64,000 bases of DNA from Linyphia triangularis (GCA_963978545.1 OZ021730.1:9865796-9929795), one strand, 5' to 3'. Positions 23,041 through 34,427 are shown, counted from the stretch's first letter. Notes: a model not told the origin generated them from the sequence alone. Numbers and translations: made by a program.

Positions 23041-23959
23041 TTATTATTTTGGCTCTCTATTAAAATTTCATTTCTTTCACATTGACAATTTTGACATTAT
23101 TCAAAACATATGTACTTCTCGCATGAATATGGAATTATTTCTTTATGAAAGAAGGAAGAAAAAAAATGACTAGACATTTAAAAAACGAAGGACATCACAA
23201 GGAAAGAATCTCACAGACGATGTCCTTTTTCAAACACATATCTGAGAAACTGCCGTCATTTTTAAATCCTTTATATTAACTTCGCTTTTGTGTGGTTTTC
23301 GATGGCGGTGGAATCTGAGGAGGCCCAATTAACTCCCTTGCCGTCATTCAATTGGGCTGAAACTTGGCAGATAGGTTCGATGTCGATGACAATGTATTCT
23401 ATCACAGATCTTTGTTAAAGCTGGAAGGAAAGAAAAACATATAATTAATGGAAAAATATCACGCATATTTATAATATTTTACAAATTTTTATATATTGCA
23501 TTGGGTTGGTCGCAGATGATCCTTGGTTAAATGGCATGTTTCTGAATATTCTATGATGTGTTTTCTGATTACTTTTTGGTGAGTTATGGGATGATGATAT
23601 TAAATTATAAAAAGGAAAAAGGGGAAAGAGAGAGAGAGAAGAAGAGTAAAAATAGAGATTAAAAGTGTAAAATGAAAAAAAGGAAAAGAAAAAAAAAAAA
23701 AAAATTGCTTTAAATTGTTCCCGGATAGTTTGATAAATTTCTTAGTTCACTTGTTCTATGTTGTGTTTGCGTTCCCTGTTCTTGTTTTAATTGAAAGAAG
23801 AATTGCTTTCCCGTTCTATGTGACAACCAGATTGTATATTATTTACCTGTATTTTTATTGTTACTCATATCCTGCTTTATTTTATTGCCAACTATTTATT
23901 GTATATCCCCCCCCCCCCCAAAAAAAAAAAACCAATGTAAAACTCACCCAATTTTAAAT
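23041..23959. other. No gene seen; purine-rich run
   Basis: 23610-23703 is a GA/A-rich purine tract; 23910-23931 is a C run followed by an A run. No supportable gene. Confidence 0.5.
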
Positions 23960-24200
23960 AAAGCTATTCCGGCAGGGCGGGGCCGCTCGGGGGATCTCCT
24001 TCTGGGCTGAGGTGACGCCTTTCCTCCCGGCCGGGGGTACAAAAGGCTCCAAACCCGTAAGGGTGAGTCCTCCGGCATGGGCAGTCCAATGCATTCTATC
24101 AAATTTTGGGACTGTTAGTGTCACTAAAAGGTCGCTATTGCGGAATACTAATAAACCAACTGGCCGTCATCCAATCTCATTAAAAAAGCATTGAACCGAC
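23960..24200 (+). other. GC-rich island of unknown origin
   Basis: GGCGGGGCCGCTCGGGGGATC and TTCCTCCCGGCCGGGGGTAC stand out sharply from AT-rich surroundings. The composition resembles the GC-rich 5' leaders of the LINEs at the right end of the window, so a truncated retroelement leader is my best guess. No direct match was seen inside the window. Confidence 0.35.
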
Positions 24201-24237
24201 CATTGTAAAAACTCTCTCCTTTGACCAAATTTTTTTA

Positions 24238-25665
24238 AGGGGACTTGATCGTGACCATCGATATACAAGGCCATCCAACTATCATTATGACGTCACAAGT
24301 AGTGGATACAAGTGGATAAATTTTATTTCTTTGACAATGTACAAAATAAGACTATCCCTACATCTCAAAACACTAATTTTGTATATATGTTGAGGATCTA
24401 AACTTAATCCATTCCCTTATAAGTACGATCAAATATAATTTCTGTTCGTTTTTATGATTTTTTTTTTTCTAAATAATTTCAAATATTTCTAAACGTTTGA
24501 AATGTGAAAGAAAACAAGAAAAGCATTAATTCAAAACATTGATTTATACAATTGATAAAACACAACAAACATACACTATAAACAAAACGCAAATAATATA
24601 ATAGCTTGACCACAACTAAATTCAAGGTTCATATTTTTAGAGAAAACCTACCTTTGGAGGAAATATATATAATATATGTTTTTTTTTTTTTCAATTCACA
24701 ATGTTTAGCAGGGCAAGCATGTACAGTCACTTTAACTTATCTTATCCATTCTTCTTATCAAGTGCTTCTTTTGAATATACAAAATCATTTGGATGAAAAA
24801 GTAGCTCGCATACCTTAATAAGAGCACGCAAATTTGTAAACATCTCTATCAAATTTTTAACATAACAATACATTGAAAGAAGAAAAAGTTTCCACGTTTC
24901 ATTTTTATTTTATGTTGGTTATTTTGAAAGGCTAGTAAGAATTGGGTAAAACTTCAAAGGACGGTACGGATTCTGCGCAAAGAATTGTTTACTGAAAACC
25001 GCGTAAAATTTAGTCAACCATAGGGAAATTCACTTTTTATTAAAAAAAATGGTTGCGGCGAAAATCACTTTGGCGCAGATTTCTTACCGTACTTGGAATT
25101 TTTACCAAAGATTGTTTTCTAAACTTTCATTTGAAAAATAATAATAATAAAAAAGTTGAAGCCGAAGAAAAGTTATCACTGTCGTATATAGTTAGCATTT
25201 CTTTTCAGCTCTTAAATAACATCTCAAAAAATTATACACTTATATTTAAAAAAAAAAATATTAAAGATTTTATAAAAAAGACTCGCCTTGCTGTATTTTG
25301 TAGGGACAAAATTGTTTTGGTGTATCGCACAGCACCATTATTTTCTAACACTGTCATCGGAAGGGAATTTGAACACACTAACCTTTGGACCAATTCTGGA
25401 GTTCCCGTTGCAGTTTAAAACGGAACAAAAACTCGACATTTTGTAAAATTTTCACTAAATATTAAAAGTATAAATCATCCATAATAACCATCGAACGACT
25501 AGTAAAAGCAAAATTTGAAGATCAATATATCCACTTTCATACAATGTTTACCTCGCGATCTCATAATTTGTATCCACCGCTGATGACGTAGAAATTAAAA
25601 CATGGCGTAGTTGGATGGCCTTGTATAATATCGATGATCACGACTTGATAGTCACCGACAAACTT
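24238..25665. mobile_element. TIR element (~1.4 kb)
   Basis: Left end ACTTGATCGTGACCATCGAT followed by TACAAGGCCATCCAACT; right end holds the complement (AGTTGGATGGCCTTGTATAA then ATCGATGATCACGACTTGAT). The interior has one ORF of 121 codons (25053-25418) without a recognisable domain. Superfamily unknown. Confidence 0.68.
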
Positions 25666-26630
25666 TAAAAGTTATATTTTCATCAAACTCCAATGTCCTA
25701 TAAATTATTTATTTCTCAACGAATTTACAAACCTTTTCACTCAAACTGTTGTTAGATATTTATAAACATAGTAATTGCGCAAAAATTATTTAAAAAAAGT
25801 TTAATAATTTGAGTTTACAAGCCTTTTTAGAAATTATCTCAAAAGAGTGATTTTTAACACCTTCGTACACTTTCTAAACAAAATAGCTTATAAGTATTTT
25901 TTTAAAATCACCAATCTTAAGTAAACATTTCGATTAACGATGATAACCAATATTTTAGACAATATAGCTTTTAATGTTTATGGGGAAAAGTTATATTTTG
26001 TATGAACTAAAAAAAAAATTAAAAAAAATTGTCCCATAAAAAAAAAAAAAAAAATATTCGCTTATTTTAAATAAAAATATTAGATTAGCAATAAGGAACT
26101 CCTTTTTATATAATATTCTACTCAAAAATTAGATTGAAATATCGAATAGATTTTTTTAAAAGTGGACCTACGTGTTGAAAATCACTGTTTTGGGATAATT
26201 GCAAAAAATTCTTATAAACTAAAAATATTATTTTTTTTACTATTTTTGCCTTATAACTATATTTGCAAATATTAAACTACAAATTCTGTGAAAAAAGTTT
26301 GTAAATATATTGAGAAATAAATAATTTATAGAACATTTTTTAAAGTTAGATGTAAATTCGGCTTTTAGCTTGCGTCGGTGACTGTGAAATCCCTTAATAA
26401 ATAAATAATAAAATTTCTTTAATCAGAATTAATAAATTATACTTGGATGAGAGAGCATAAATTCACGTTCATTTTTAATAAATTTTGAAAGGTAGTTTGC
26501 CGCACATTTTGCTGATAGAAATGTTTTTGATATCGGCTTTGAGTTAATGAACATAAAAATTGACAATGCATGTAAAGGATTTTTTAAAAACTCTGTTTTT
26601 ATACGTTATAATATTACGTGTTCTAAATAG
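25666..26630. other. AT-rich, A-run-rich stretch; no gene seen
   Basis: Long A runs (25999-26055). 26390-26580 is an inverted copy of the dispersed repeat at 5020-5270. Confidence 0.5.
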
Positions 26631-26690
26631 GTTGGTTGGTTGAGGTTTCATTGCGCAAGGGCTTCAATAGGGCCATCCTGCGCCAAACAG
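26631..26690 (-). mobile_element. SINE-C tail fragment
   Basis: GGTTGGTTGAGG followed by GCGCAAGGGC and CCTGCGCCAAAC. Similar tails occur at 30003-30060 (forward) and 46418-46470. The layout parallels the SINE-A tail (GGCGCC...GCGCC), suggesting a shared 3' end between SINE families. Confidence 0.55.
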
Positions 26691-26692
26691 TA

Positions 26693-27296
26693 CAGGGTTC
26701 CCACTCAAATCACAGAATGGTTGGTTGTTTTCAGATTATCTGGCGCCGTCCGCAACACGAGGGCTATAATGCGCCGAAATATTCGTCATTAGACAAGCCA
26801 ACATACATTTACAAACACCCATGCCCAACACGGGACTCGAACCCGCAACCTCGCGGTCTAGAAGCTAGCACGCTAACCACTATACCGTTTGGTCCAAATC
26901 ACAGAATGAAAATTACTAACTTTTCAATGACTTTTAAGGACCTAAATAATGTTTTTAAGGACCTTTGAAAATTTGTTTTCAGGCATCATGTCTATATATA
27001 ATTTTTTAATAAAATATATTCTACCAGAAAATTTTCAAGTTGGCGCATGCGTAATAAAATAAGTCACAGAATTCTGATACAGTGCAGATAAGTGGTGGTC
27101 AAGCGCGGATAGCAAGTCTGAGTAGTATTTTTATAAAATTTGTGGTTGGCACTACAACCGCAAAAATTAAGGACTTTTAAGGATCTCTAGGCATTTTCAA
27201 GGACTTTTAAGCACATCTAAGCATTTTCTAGTACTTTCAATGCCTTGAAAACAAGTTCAGAAATATTAAGCACTTTTAATGACCGTGGGAACCCTG
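26693..27296. mobile_element. CAGGGTTCCCAC-ended element, copy 2, carrying a SINE
   Basis: Starts CAGGGTTCCCACTCAAATC and ends ATGACCGTGGGAACCCTG, the inverse of 17937-18345. The 189-bp SINE-A insert (with one duplication) accounts for most of the greater length. Confidence 0.75.
26706..26908 (-). mobile_element. SINE-A copy 11
   Basis: Reverse full-length SINE-A at 26720-26894 with 14-bp duplications CAAATCACAGAATG (26706-26719, 26895-26908), inside the CAGGG element. Confidence 0.94.
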
Positions 27297-28264
27297 CAGT
27301 AGTACGTTTTCTATAAATTAAAATTCTTCAAAATACTTAGATTGAAAACAATTGCGCTATTAAAAGGGGATAAAATGGCTAAAATTTTACATCAGACAAT
27401 AAAAACCAATCTTTTAAAAATGCATAAAGATTTCGATGAGGTGGTGATGATAAAATCGATGACAATGATTGAGGGATTCGTATAAAAATGTCGAAGTCTG
27501 ATGTTGTTAAAAAGCCGGACATTCACTTAAAATGTGTAATACAGAAAAAAAATAACGCCACAGGCATTATAGCGCTGTGGGGGCATCTACTGCCAGCAGA
27601 AGATGCACAGTTTTAAATAGAGATGATAGGTAAAAACGTGGAACCGTGTTTTGCCACTTTTTTTTTTTTTTTATATAAATTATGTAAATATTATATCACC
27701 TTTATATAAATATTCAGTAACTTACGGTCAACATTTTCAGTTGAATTTTGATATTTGTTGACTCAGTATTCTACATATTTCATTAGTTTACTGTACGCTA
27801 TTGTTTCTATATTACATCGGTCTTCGGCCGATTAAGATTTTTACGTTATTAGAGATTGAAAGAGGAAAAACACATTAAAAAAATCAAAATTACTAATCTA
27901 AACGCATTAAAATACGACCATATTTTGGTCAGCGGCCATATTCCTGGAGTGTAGAAGTAATGGTGGTATAACTATATTGGAATTGGACAGGGATATTTGT
28001 TTATAACATTTCGACCTGTTTCGATCCTTTAAATTCGGTTGAGATAAGAGTAGCATACTTTTTTTTATGCCTGTCCTCGTTGACAATTATACCAAATTTC
28101 AGAGTTGTAACTATATCGGAATTGGAAAGGGACATTTCTTGTTTATAACGTTTCGACCCTTTAAATTTCGTTCAGACTAAGGCAAGAGGTTAAAATATGA
28201 CTAATGGTGAAAGGGTGATGACAATGATGGCATACATGGGAAGTGGGGAAAGTACTGGTGAGTC
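27297..28264. other. Unannotated; two diverged 147-bp-type repeat units
   Basis: No gene. 27965-28200 holds two degenerate units (AACTATATTGGAATTGG... and AACTATATCGGAATTGG...) related to the tandem arrays at 42.0-45.4 kb. Confidence 0.5.
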
Positions 28265-28693
28265 AGTGAGGCCAGGCCCTGATCATCGCCTAGGCCCAGG
28301 CCTTGGGCCCATGATTTTAGGGGGCCCCGAAATTGGATGTAAACTTATACTTTTGTCTCACTAAAGCTATGTGAATATTTTTTATTCATAAAAATATCTT
28401 TTTATAAAAATCATTTTGTATTGATCTTGAACCATCTTTAGTATTTCAGAGTATATTTATTCAAATAAACCAAACCATTACTTAAATACGTAAAAAACAA
28501 GCTTTTTTGAAAGATAGAGAAAAAAAAAGGAAAGGAAATCTTGATGAATTTATTGTGAGATCAGCAAATATCGACTCTGAAGTTGTGCTGAAGATATTGT
28601 GATTTGTATTGTGATCACGCGTTTGAAAAAGAGGCCCCCGAATGTGTCCGGGCCTTTTGCCCCAAATTGTCATGATCAGGCCCTGAGTGAGGC
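28265..28693. mobile_element. hAT-type element (413 bp)
   Basis: Ends CAGGCCCTGATCATCGCC (28273) and GTCATGATCAGGCCCTG (ending 28685), with a perfect 8-bp duplication AGTGAGGC at 28265-28272 and 28686-28693. Interior includes GGGGGCCCC (28321) and no transposase. Confidence 0.9.
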
Positions 28694-29137
28694 CATTGGC
28701 TTATTTCCCATATAGCCCACATCCTTCGAGGCTGGTCCCTAGGAAATCATTCAGAGTTCCGGGGATGACTGGGGACCTACTAGGGATCTCCGTGGGAAGA
28801 TATGTGCTATAAGGGGCAGGGCCTCTGCAATCTAACAATCACGTGCATGGCCTAAGCAGGCAACACTATGCTCCCACGCACGTGAAATTTACATTAGAAT
28901 CAGCGAACCCTGCATAGCAACCATCAGACTGCGCCGCGATCATCTTAGAAAGGCGCGTGTGTCGTTCCTTCATTCTTAATTTCCCTTTGTCATAAATATT
29001 GTACCCTACTCATCATTAAATATGTTAATTCTAAATCGAGTCAGATCATCTATCACCAACGCAACCTTCCTCAACAGCACCTCTGCAATGGGATATATAT
29101 AGAGATTAGACGGCTAAAAACTCATTTTGTGTTGCAG
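28694..29137. other. Upstream of the host gene exon; nothing supportable
   Basis: Less AT-rich than average and free of recognised repeats, consistent with the intron leading to the exon at 29138. The acceptor TTTTGTGTTGCAG ends at 29137. Confidence 0.5.
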
Positions 29138-29502
29138 GTACAGGATTCCTCAAACCAAAATTCCCATCTACTCACGACTCGTCGGAACTCCTCCACAGGC
29201 ACAACGAGGACAAGTCCTTTCTCAACCACATCCCGGACCAAATCAACTACCTGAGTCCGGAACCCCCTTCCGGCTCCGCATTCCTCGACCTCTTCCGGAA
29301 CAATCCGGACAGAAGACCCTCGGCGGCCGGATTCCTCCGAAGACCCTCGACCATCCACTTGAGGCGACCCTCCACAGTGGTAGAGCACAGCATCGTCCCG
29401 TCGCAGTTCGATCAGCATCCGGCGTTCCTGCACCACCATCAGGTCCATCGATACCCAGAGGGCAGCCCTAACTATCAGCAAGACCCGTCTCTATACCATC
29501 AG
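29138..29502 (+). CDS. Tail-anchored membrane protein (junctophilin-like?), internal exon 1 of 3 visible
   Basis: Exon bounded by acceptor GTGTTGCAG and donor CATCAG|GTCGGT. It is read in the frame that opens TGFLKPKFPSTHDSSE after a split codon, and contains FLRRPSTIHLRRPSTVVEHS and a His/Gln-rich end (HHHQVHRYPEG). The other two frames are open by chance: the sequence is GC-rich relative to the neighbourhood and two shadow ORFs overlap. It ends in phase 0, matching the exon at 30419. Earlier exons, including any start codon, are not recognisable in the window and probably lie upstream. The region is low complexity and would be cytoplasmic in a tail-anchored protein. The donor is weak, and a duplicate with a better donor lies at 29745-30010. 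Confidence 0.72.
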
Positions 29503-30012
29503 GTCGGTTGGTTTGGATTTTTGTGGGATCCGTCCCGTCTATTTTTTAGTTTCAACTCAACATATGCCACTCTTGCCCAATATTCGGTAAATAATCCTGT
29601 CTAATGTACCAACAACATGGGTGGATTATTTGCAGGGGGGTACAAAGAGCACGCAATGAGTCAAAAGTTTGTGTCCAAACCTTGATTTTTCAAATAGGAT
29701 TTTCTAATGTAATGTTAATTCGATTCAAATCAATACTTTATGGCCTGTAAAGTTTATGGCAAGACCTGTCTACATACCATCAGGTCAGTTGGTTTGAATT
29801 TTTGTGGGATCCGTCCCGTCTATTTTTCAGTTCAGCCCAATATTCAGTAAATAATCCTGTCTAATGTCCCAACAACATAGATGGATTATTTGCAGGAGAG
29901 GGGGGGGGGGTTGCGCAGAAGGTACGCAACTGGGTGCAATGAGGTACAAGTTTATGTCCAAACCATGATTTTTTTTAATTATGTTAGGATTTTCTAATGT
30001 AATGTCTTGTCG
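29477..30012 (+). repeat. Tandem duplication of the exon 1 splice-donor region
   Basis: 29477-29720 recurs at about 29748-30001: CAAGACC.GTCT.TA.ACCATCAG, then GGGATCCGTCCCGTCTATTTTT, AATAATCCTGTCTAATGT, GGATTATTTGCAGG and GATTTTCTAATGTAATGT. The copy carries the last 24 bases of the exon and a closer-to-consensus donor (CAG|GTCAGT), so it duplicates a splice site. Confidence 0.82.
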
Positions 30013-30060
30013 CAGTATGGCTCATGAGCTGCCCTTGCGCCGTTAAACTCCGACCAACCA
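30003..30060 (+). mobile_element. SINE-C tail fragment
   Basis: CTTGTCGCAGTATGGC, then GCCCTTGCGCCGTTAAAC, ending CCGACCAACCA; the same type of tail as 26631-26690 in the opposite direction. Confidence 0.5.
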
Positions 30061-30418
30061 ATCTAATGTAATGTCAAATAAAACTATACATTAAATTTCT
30101 GTTCAAATGAGTAATTTATACCTGTATTGCACTTCTTTATTTCTGAAAAATGAGATACTTTACCGACTCTTCTTGTAATTTTCAAAAGCCATGGGGGTGT
30201 ATGTACACCTTCTTGAACCTATCTGGCGACGCCCATGGCCATCAAGGCGAGGCAAAGAAGTAAACTTGTCCCTCTCTCACCGCCCCCCCCCCCCCCTCCC
30301 AGTCCCCTTGACTGGAGATAAAACCCGACTACCAGGCTGTTGTGCAGCTTATAAAAAAAATCAAAATCACTTATACAATTTAAACTCTGTGGATAAAAGT
30401 AAATGCTTTCTCTTACAG

Positions 30419-30937
30419 CAGAACTACCACCATCAGCAAGTCTACCAAGTCAGCATCCAGCAAGTAATCGACGACCATTTCCACCACTACTACGACATCT
30501 CAAACACATCCAACTGCACAAAGAAAAAGAAACCGGCCATCGACCTCACAGAACTCTCTAAAATCTACGGCATCCCTCTCACTCGTCCTCTCATGGACGA
30601 CGACGAAGCACCCCTCGTCCCCCACGGACGAAGATCCACCCTGCCGACAGTCATCGACCAAAACTTCCTGGCTCCAGACGAAGGGATAGTGCGGACCGGA
30701 TCCCTGTACACGAGGAAGAATGTCGAGAACGCGGCCTCGAAGGCGGCTGGGTCAGTTGTTGGGGCTCGGAAGAAGAGTCTTCCCGACATATCGAGTATCC
30801 CGTCCGCTGGAGGGTTAACCAGGGAGGCCATTGCCGTGCTGAGTTCGCAGAGGAGGGAAGCCATCAGGAGGCAGGAGGAGGAGGCGATTAGGTTGAGGCA
30901 GAATCCGTTGTTGTATCTTGTCAGTCCGGAAGTGTGG
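30419..30937 (+). CDS. Tail-anchored membrane protein (junctophilin-like?), exon 2 of 3 visible
   Basis: 173 codons in phase 0, between acceptor TTTCTCTTACAG and donor TGTGG|GTGAGT. The protein begins QNYHHQQVYQV, continues with a basic patch (TKKKKPAIDL), an acidic patch (MDDDEAPLVPHGRRS), an Ala/Lys segment (NVENAASKAAGSV) and ends with a charged, probably helical stretch (SSQRREAIRRQEEEAIRLRQ) leading to NPLLYLVSPEVW. A long cytoplasmic linker plus charged helix before a single C-terminal membrane helix fits junctophilins, which tether plasma membrane to ER; I match this from general family knowledge and cannot confirm it because the MORN repeats would be upstream. Alternative: another ER tail-anchored protein. 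The in-frame extension upstream to 30191 is intronic. Confidence 0.85.
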
Positions 30938-31881
30938 GTGAGTTGAACTTTTATTTAATCTTATTCTGGGCTGATAAGCAGCGTTGCCAAGCCTCGGACT
31001 TAAAATTCTTAGCTTGGCAATTTTTCACAAGGGGATTTTGGACTTAGTATATTTAATGATATTTCTTTGAAATATCAATAGTACTTAAAAAATTAACACT
31101 TCCTGTCCTTTAAAAAGTACTAAGAAAGGCACTATGTCGAAATATAGGTGTGTGCAAAACAACAAACAGTAGCCAAAGATACTATAATAACCCTTCGGGT
31201 TAAAGATGGCAAGCTTCCATAGAGATAATGTAAATAGTTGAGGGCACATGACGTCATTGCAGGGTTTCTACATTGGCAAGCTTATCGCTCTTTTTTGGTT
31301 TCACTTGGCGATTACATTTTATGGTTTCCCAGAAATCTTTTATCCAAAAAAAAGAACAAATCTGCCTAGCCTCATTAAACTTTAACTTAAAAAATTTACA
31401 CTCCCAACCAAATTTATGTTAATTTATATTTTTAACTAAAATAATTGAATACTTTTTTAAACAATATTATATTGCACCACTATAGCAAAAGTTCCATCCT
31501 GTAATGCAATACGAATCCTAATATTAGATTTGGGGTTTTTACAGCATATTCCAATATTGGTGAACTTTTAGTAAGTTTTCGTAAGAAATATGAACATAAA
31601 AAATAAACAAAATTTCTAATTACAAAATTATTGAAACACATTCTAGAAGAAAATTATGTCGATAAAGTTTTCATGCATTCTTTGAAGCAGTACATTAGGA
31701 AACTAAAAAATATCTAGTTATTGAGTGAAAGAATTTAAAAATGACTTGCAACTACAAAAACCAATATCATTTAGCATGTACTAGTTTAGAAGAATTTATT
31801 GACAATAATCATTTTAGCTTTATCAATTCATCAAATAAAAAACCGCATTGGTAATTGAGATGCATTTATACAACTAACTAA
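30938..31881. other. Intron, proximal part
   Basis: AT-rich, no gene. 30990-31150 (TTTTTCACAAGGGGATTTTGG) has an inverted relative at about 37965-38085, so it is a dispersed repeat fragment. Confidence 0.55.
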
Positions 31882-32060
31882 CAAGGAGACCTTACGGTCT
31901 CGGAAATTCAGATCGGGATAAAACTCGGCAGATTGATAGTATACTTTAAGGGTATCCGCACAGTAAAGTAATAAAGCGCACTAGCCAGAAGATTCCGAGA
32001 AAACAGGCTCTAAAGTATTACGCGCAGCTTATATACTAGTAGAGATTTTTGCTCTGCAAC

Positions 32061-32140
32061 TGCCCGGTGGCTAAGTGGTCAGGGTGCTGGGTTCCCGTAC
32101 GGGTGATCCGCGTTCGATACCTCGTGAGGTAATTTTTTTT
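32061..32140 (+). ncRNA. tRNA-like Pol III unit, left arm
   Basis: GTGGCTAAGTGGTCAGGGTGC fits an A box, GCGTTCGATACC a B box, and ATTTTTTTTTT provides a Pol III terminator. The acceptor ends do not pair, so it is not a functional tRNA gene; it is tRNA-derived. Confidence 0.55.
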
Positions 32141-32565
32141 TTTCAATTTATAAAGTGACTGTTCCAGCTAATTGAAATTTGAATTAAAGATAATACTTTA
32201 TTTTTAAATACGTAATGTATTTTTAATGAAGGTACATTAAAACTCTATTTACTATTTGCACAAACAAGTGATTATAAATTTTGAGATATTATAAGATGTA
32301 GAGAAGTAAATGATTTTCCCAAAAAACACGAAGAACCAGTTTCTATATGGAAGGGTAAGAATGTTGTCCTATTGTACACAAGCAGGTAGTCAGAAATTTT
32401 CAAAACCCTAACGGCACTTTGCGAAGTCTATTTTTATAGATAGGTAAAGAATCTACTGAAGCGTATGCAAAATTGCGCGTATCTGGTTGAAAATAATAGA
32501 GAAATAAATACCCGTGAAGACTACATAAAAATACAATCAATAGTCCATCATCAGTTTTTAATAAA

Positions 32566-32769
32566 ATGATCCGATATGCCTGGTATGCTTCCAAGTTTTC
32601 TGTCGAAAGATATATTTTCATGAATGTTAATGAAGTATGTTTTCTAACGAATCTTTTACAAAAAGGTTGTTCCTGTAAACAATCTTCCTTTATAAATTGT
32701 GCAAGATGTCAAAACAGTTTTTGTTTTCCATGTTTTTATGATAAGTGTCATTCTGGTGTATGTATATAA
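32566..32769 (+). CDS. Cys-rich zinc-binding-like ORF inside the foldback element
   Basis: 67 codons. The N-terminal part reads MIRYAWYASKF and the C-terminal part has paired cysteines (CSC, CARC, CFPC) ending in CH, a spacing typical of zinc-binding tails of arthropod DNA-transposon proteins. The frame upstream of the ATG also looks like decayed coding sequence (stops between NxxxYP and SSVFNK). I read it as the remnant of the element's own transposase C-terminus. Family not assigned. Confidence 0.4.
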   Translation: MIRYAWYASKFSVERYIFMNVNEVCFLTNLLQKGCSCKQSSFINCARCQNSFCFPCFYDKCHSGVCI

Positions 32770-33039
32770 ATAAATAATTGACAAATAAAAACTATACGTC
32801 AAAATCCATAGATAAATTAAGTCCTACCCTAATTTTGTTGCCGTGGTAATTAGAATTTTAATTTATATCTATTTTCTCTATTAAAAATACATTACGTATT
32901 TAAAAATAAAGTACTAATTTATATCTATTTTCTCTATTAAAAATACATTACGTATTTAAAAATAAAGTACTATCTTTAATTCAAATTTTAATTAGCTGTA
33001 ACAGTCACTTTATAAATTGAAAAAAAAAAAAAAAAAAAA

Positions 33040-33120
33040 AAAATTGCCTCACGAGGTATCGATCCCGGATCGCCCGTACAGGAACCCAGCACGCTGACCA
33101 CTTAGCCACTGGGCAGTTGC
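33040..33120 (-). ncRNA. tRNA-like Pol III unit, right arm
   Basis: Complement of the left-arm unit with a few changes. Read on the minus strand: GTGGCTAAGTGGTCAGCGTGC, GGGATCGATACC, and a T run of about 24 immediately after. It converges on the left-arm unit. Confidence 0.55.
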
Positions 33121-33297
33121 AGAGCAAAAATCTCTACTAGTATATAAGCTGCTCATAATACTTTAGAGCCTGTTTTCTCGGAATCTTCTGGCTAGTGCGC
33201 TTTATTGCTTTACAGTGTGGATACCCTTAAGGTATACTATCAATCTGCCGAATTTCATCCCGATCTGAATTTCCGAGACAGTAAGGTCTCCTTGTAA

Positions 33298-34427
33298 GTG
33301 ATAAATATTCTTTCAAGCGATGTCAAAGTAATAAAAAGAGTTCAAGAAAAAAAAACTACATTTAACATAAAAACTAGCCTGCTGAATGAGACGAAAAAAT
33401 AAAAACAAACAATTAAGAACACAAATCATCAAGTTTTATTAGACTACAAAAAATGGCTTGTTAAAATTCTCTAACGAAAATTTTATAATCTTCAGAACAT
33501 TACCGAAATTTTTTGTGCACAAAAGCGAACAATTTGAACTAACTGGAATAAATAATATGTTATTTTGCAAAGTAGAATCCTCCATTTTTGTTTTGCTATT
33601 TAAATCTCCCACGAATTCGTCGAAATAAATTTGATGTTCTTATTTGTTTGTTTAAAAAGTACGATCGCCAAAGTAAGAATAAAGCTCTGAGCATGTCTGG
33701 AAATCGGAGCAATTTGGAGAAAGTTTTGTGCTCTCAACTTGGAAAATCCGCGAGATGGCAGCACTTACGTATCGGCGAAGTTTGCCTTCTTATAGTTTTA
33801 AGTTCTTTGCAGTAGCATTAAAAATACTACCTCTGGCAACGCTGCTGATATAATTCTTTGGATATGTCTGTAATGTAAAAATTAAGTCAAACTGTATCAT
33901 ATAGTATAGAATTAGTAAACATGTTGTTTAGTTTTAATAATGAAACTTGGCTAGGTCTTAATCCTTTCAAAATATTAAAAAAAAAAAAAAAAAAAATGCC
34001 ATTGCTATTATGATACATTAGAAGATAGACCACTCTTTGTTTTATGCAATGCAAATTAGAGCAACAATTTTTTAACAGTTCTAGCCAATCATATATGTTG
34101 GAATATTTTTCTTTCGTAGGCGACAAACGGTAGTTGAGTGGCATTATATTCACAAAAAAGCAAATAACCATACATTGTTTTAAAATAATTTTTTTTAAAT
34201 TTTCTTTGTTTTCAAAATCAATCTTGTCACTACAAAAGCTGCAGTCCCAAACAAAATTGAGAAATGTCGCCTCCGCCTTTAATGGGTCATTTGACACTTC
34301 AGCACTTGCATAAGAAGCCATGCTACTACATTTATGCATACTCGAGCATTGTAGCCTACCAGCTCATGTCCTAACAACTTTACTAGTATGGAGGTGAGTT
34401 GCTAATATCGTGAAACAATATTAGCAA
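33298..34427. other. Intron, central part; no gene seen
   Basis: AT-rich. The minus-strand ORF at 33887-34339 lacks any recognisable domain and contains a poly-A-encoded phenylalanine run, so it is not called. 34380-34430 is a short inverted repeat (GAGTTGCTAATAT / ATATTAGCAACTC). Confidence 0.5.

Larger units (their letters stand above)
31879..33297. mobile_element. 1.4-kb foldback element with tRNA-like units in both arms
   Basis: Long inverted arms, about 350-420 bp and roughly 94% alike by eye: CAAGGAGACCTTACGGTCTC at 31882 and its complement ending GGTCTCCTTG at 33294, flanked by TAA (31879-31881, 33295-33297). Each arm carries a tRNA-like segment with A- and B-box-like motifs followed by a T run, pointing inward. 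The right arm has an extra tandem ~60-bp unit (32860-32980). The centre holds a Cys-rich ORF. The 3-bp duplication would suit PIF/Harbinger, but superfamily is not settled. It lies in the last intron of the host gene. Confidence 0.82.

Noticed and set aside
25053..25418. 121-codon ORF in the TIR element
   Set aside because: No domain or motif recognised and composition is like its surroundings; mentioned only within the element.
29122..29481. 119-codon minus-strand ORF and the 114-codon plus-strand ORF from 29127
   Set aside because: Shadows of the GC-rich exon; the third frame connects by phase and splice sites with the next two exons.
30191..30418. Upstream extension of the exon 2 ORF to an ATG at 30191
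   Set aside because: It contains a C-run-encoded proline tract and precedes a strong acceptor at 30418; intronic.
33887..34339. 150-codon minus-strand ORF
   Set aside because: No recognisable domain, contains a homopolymer-encoded Phe run, no splice or promoter context.
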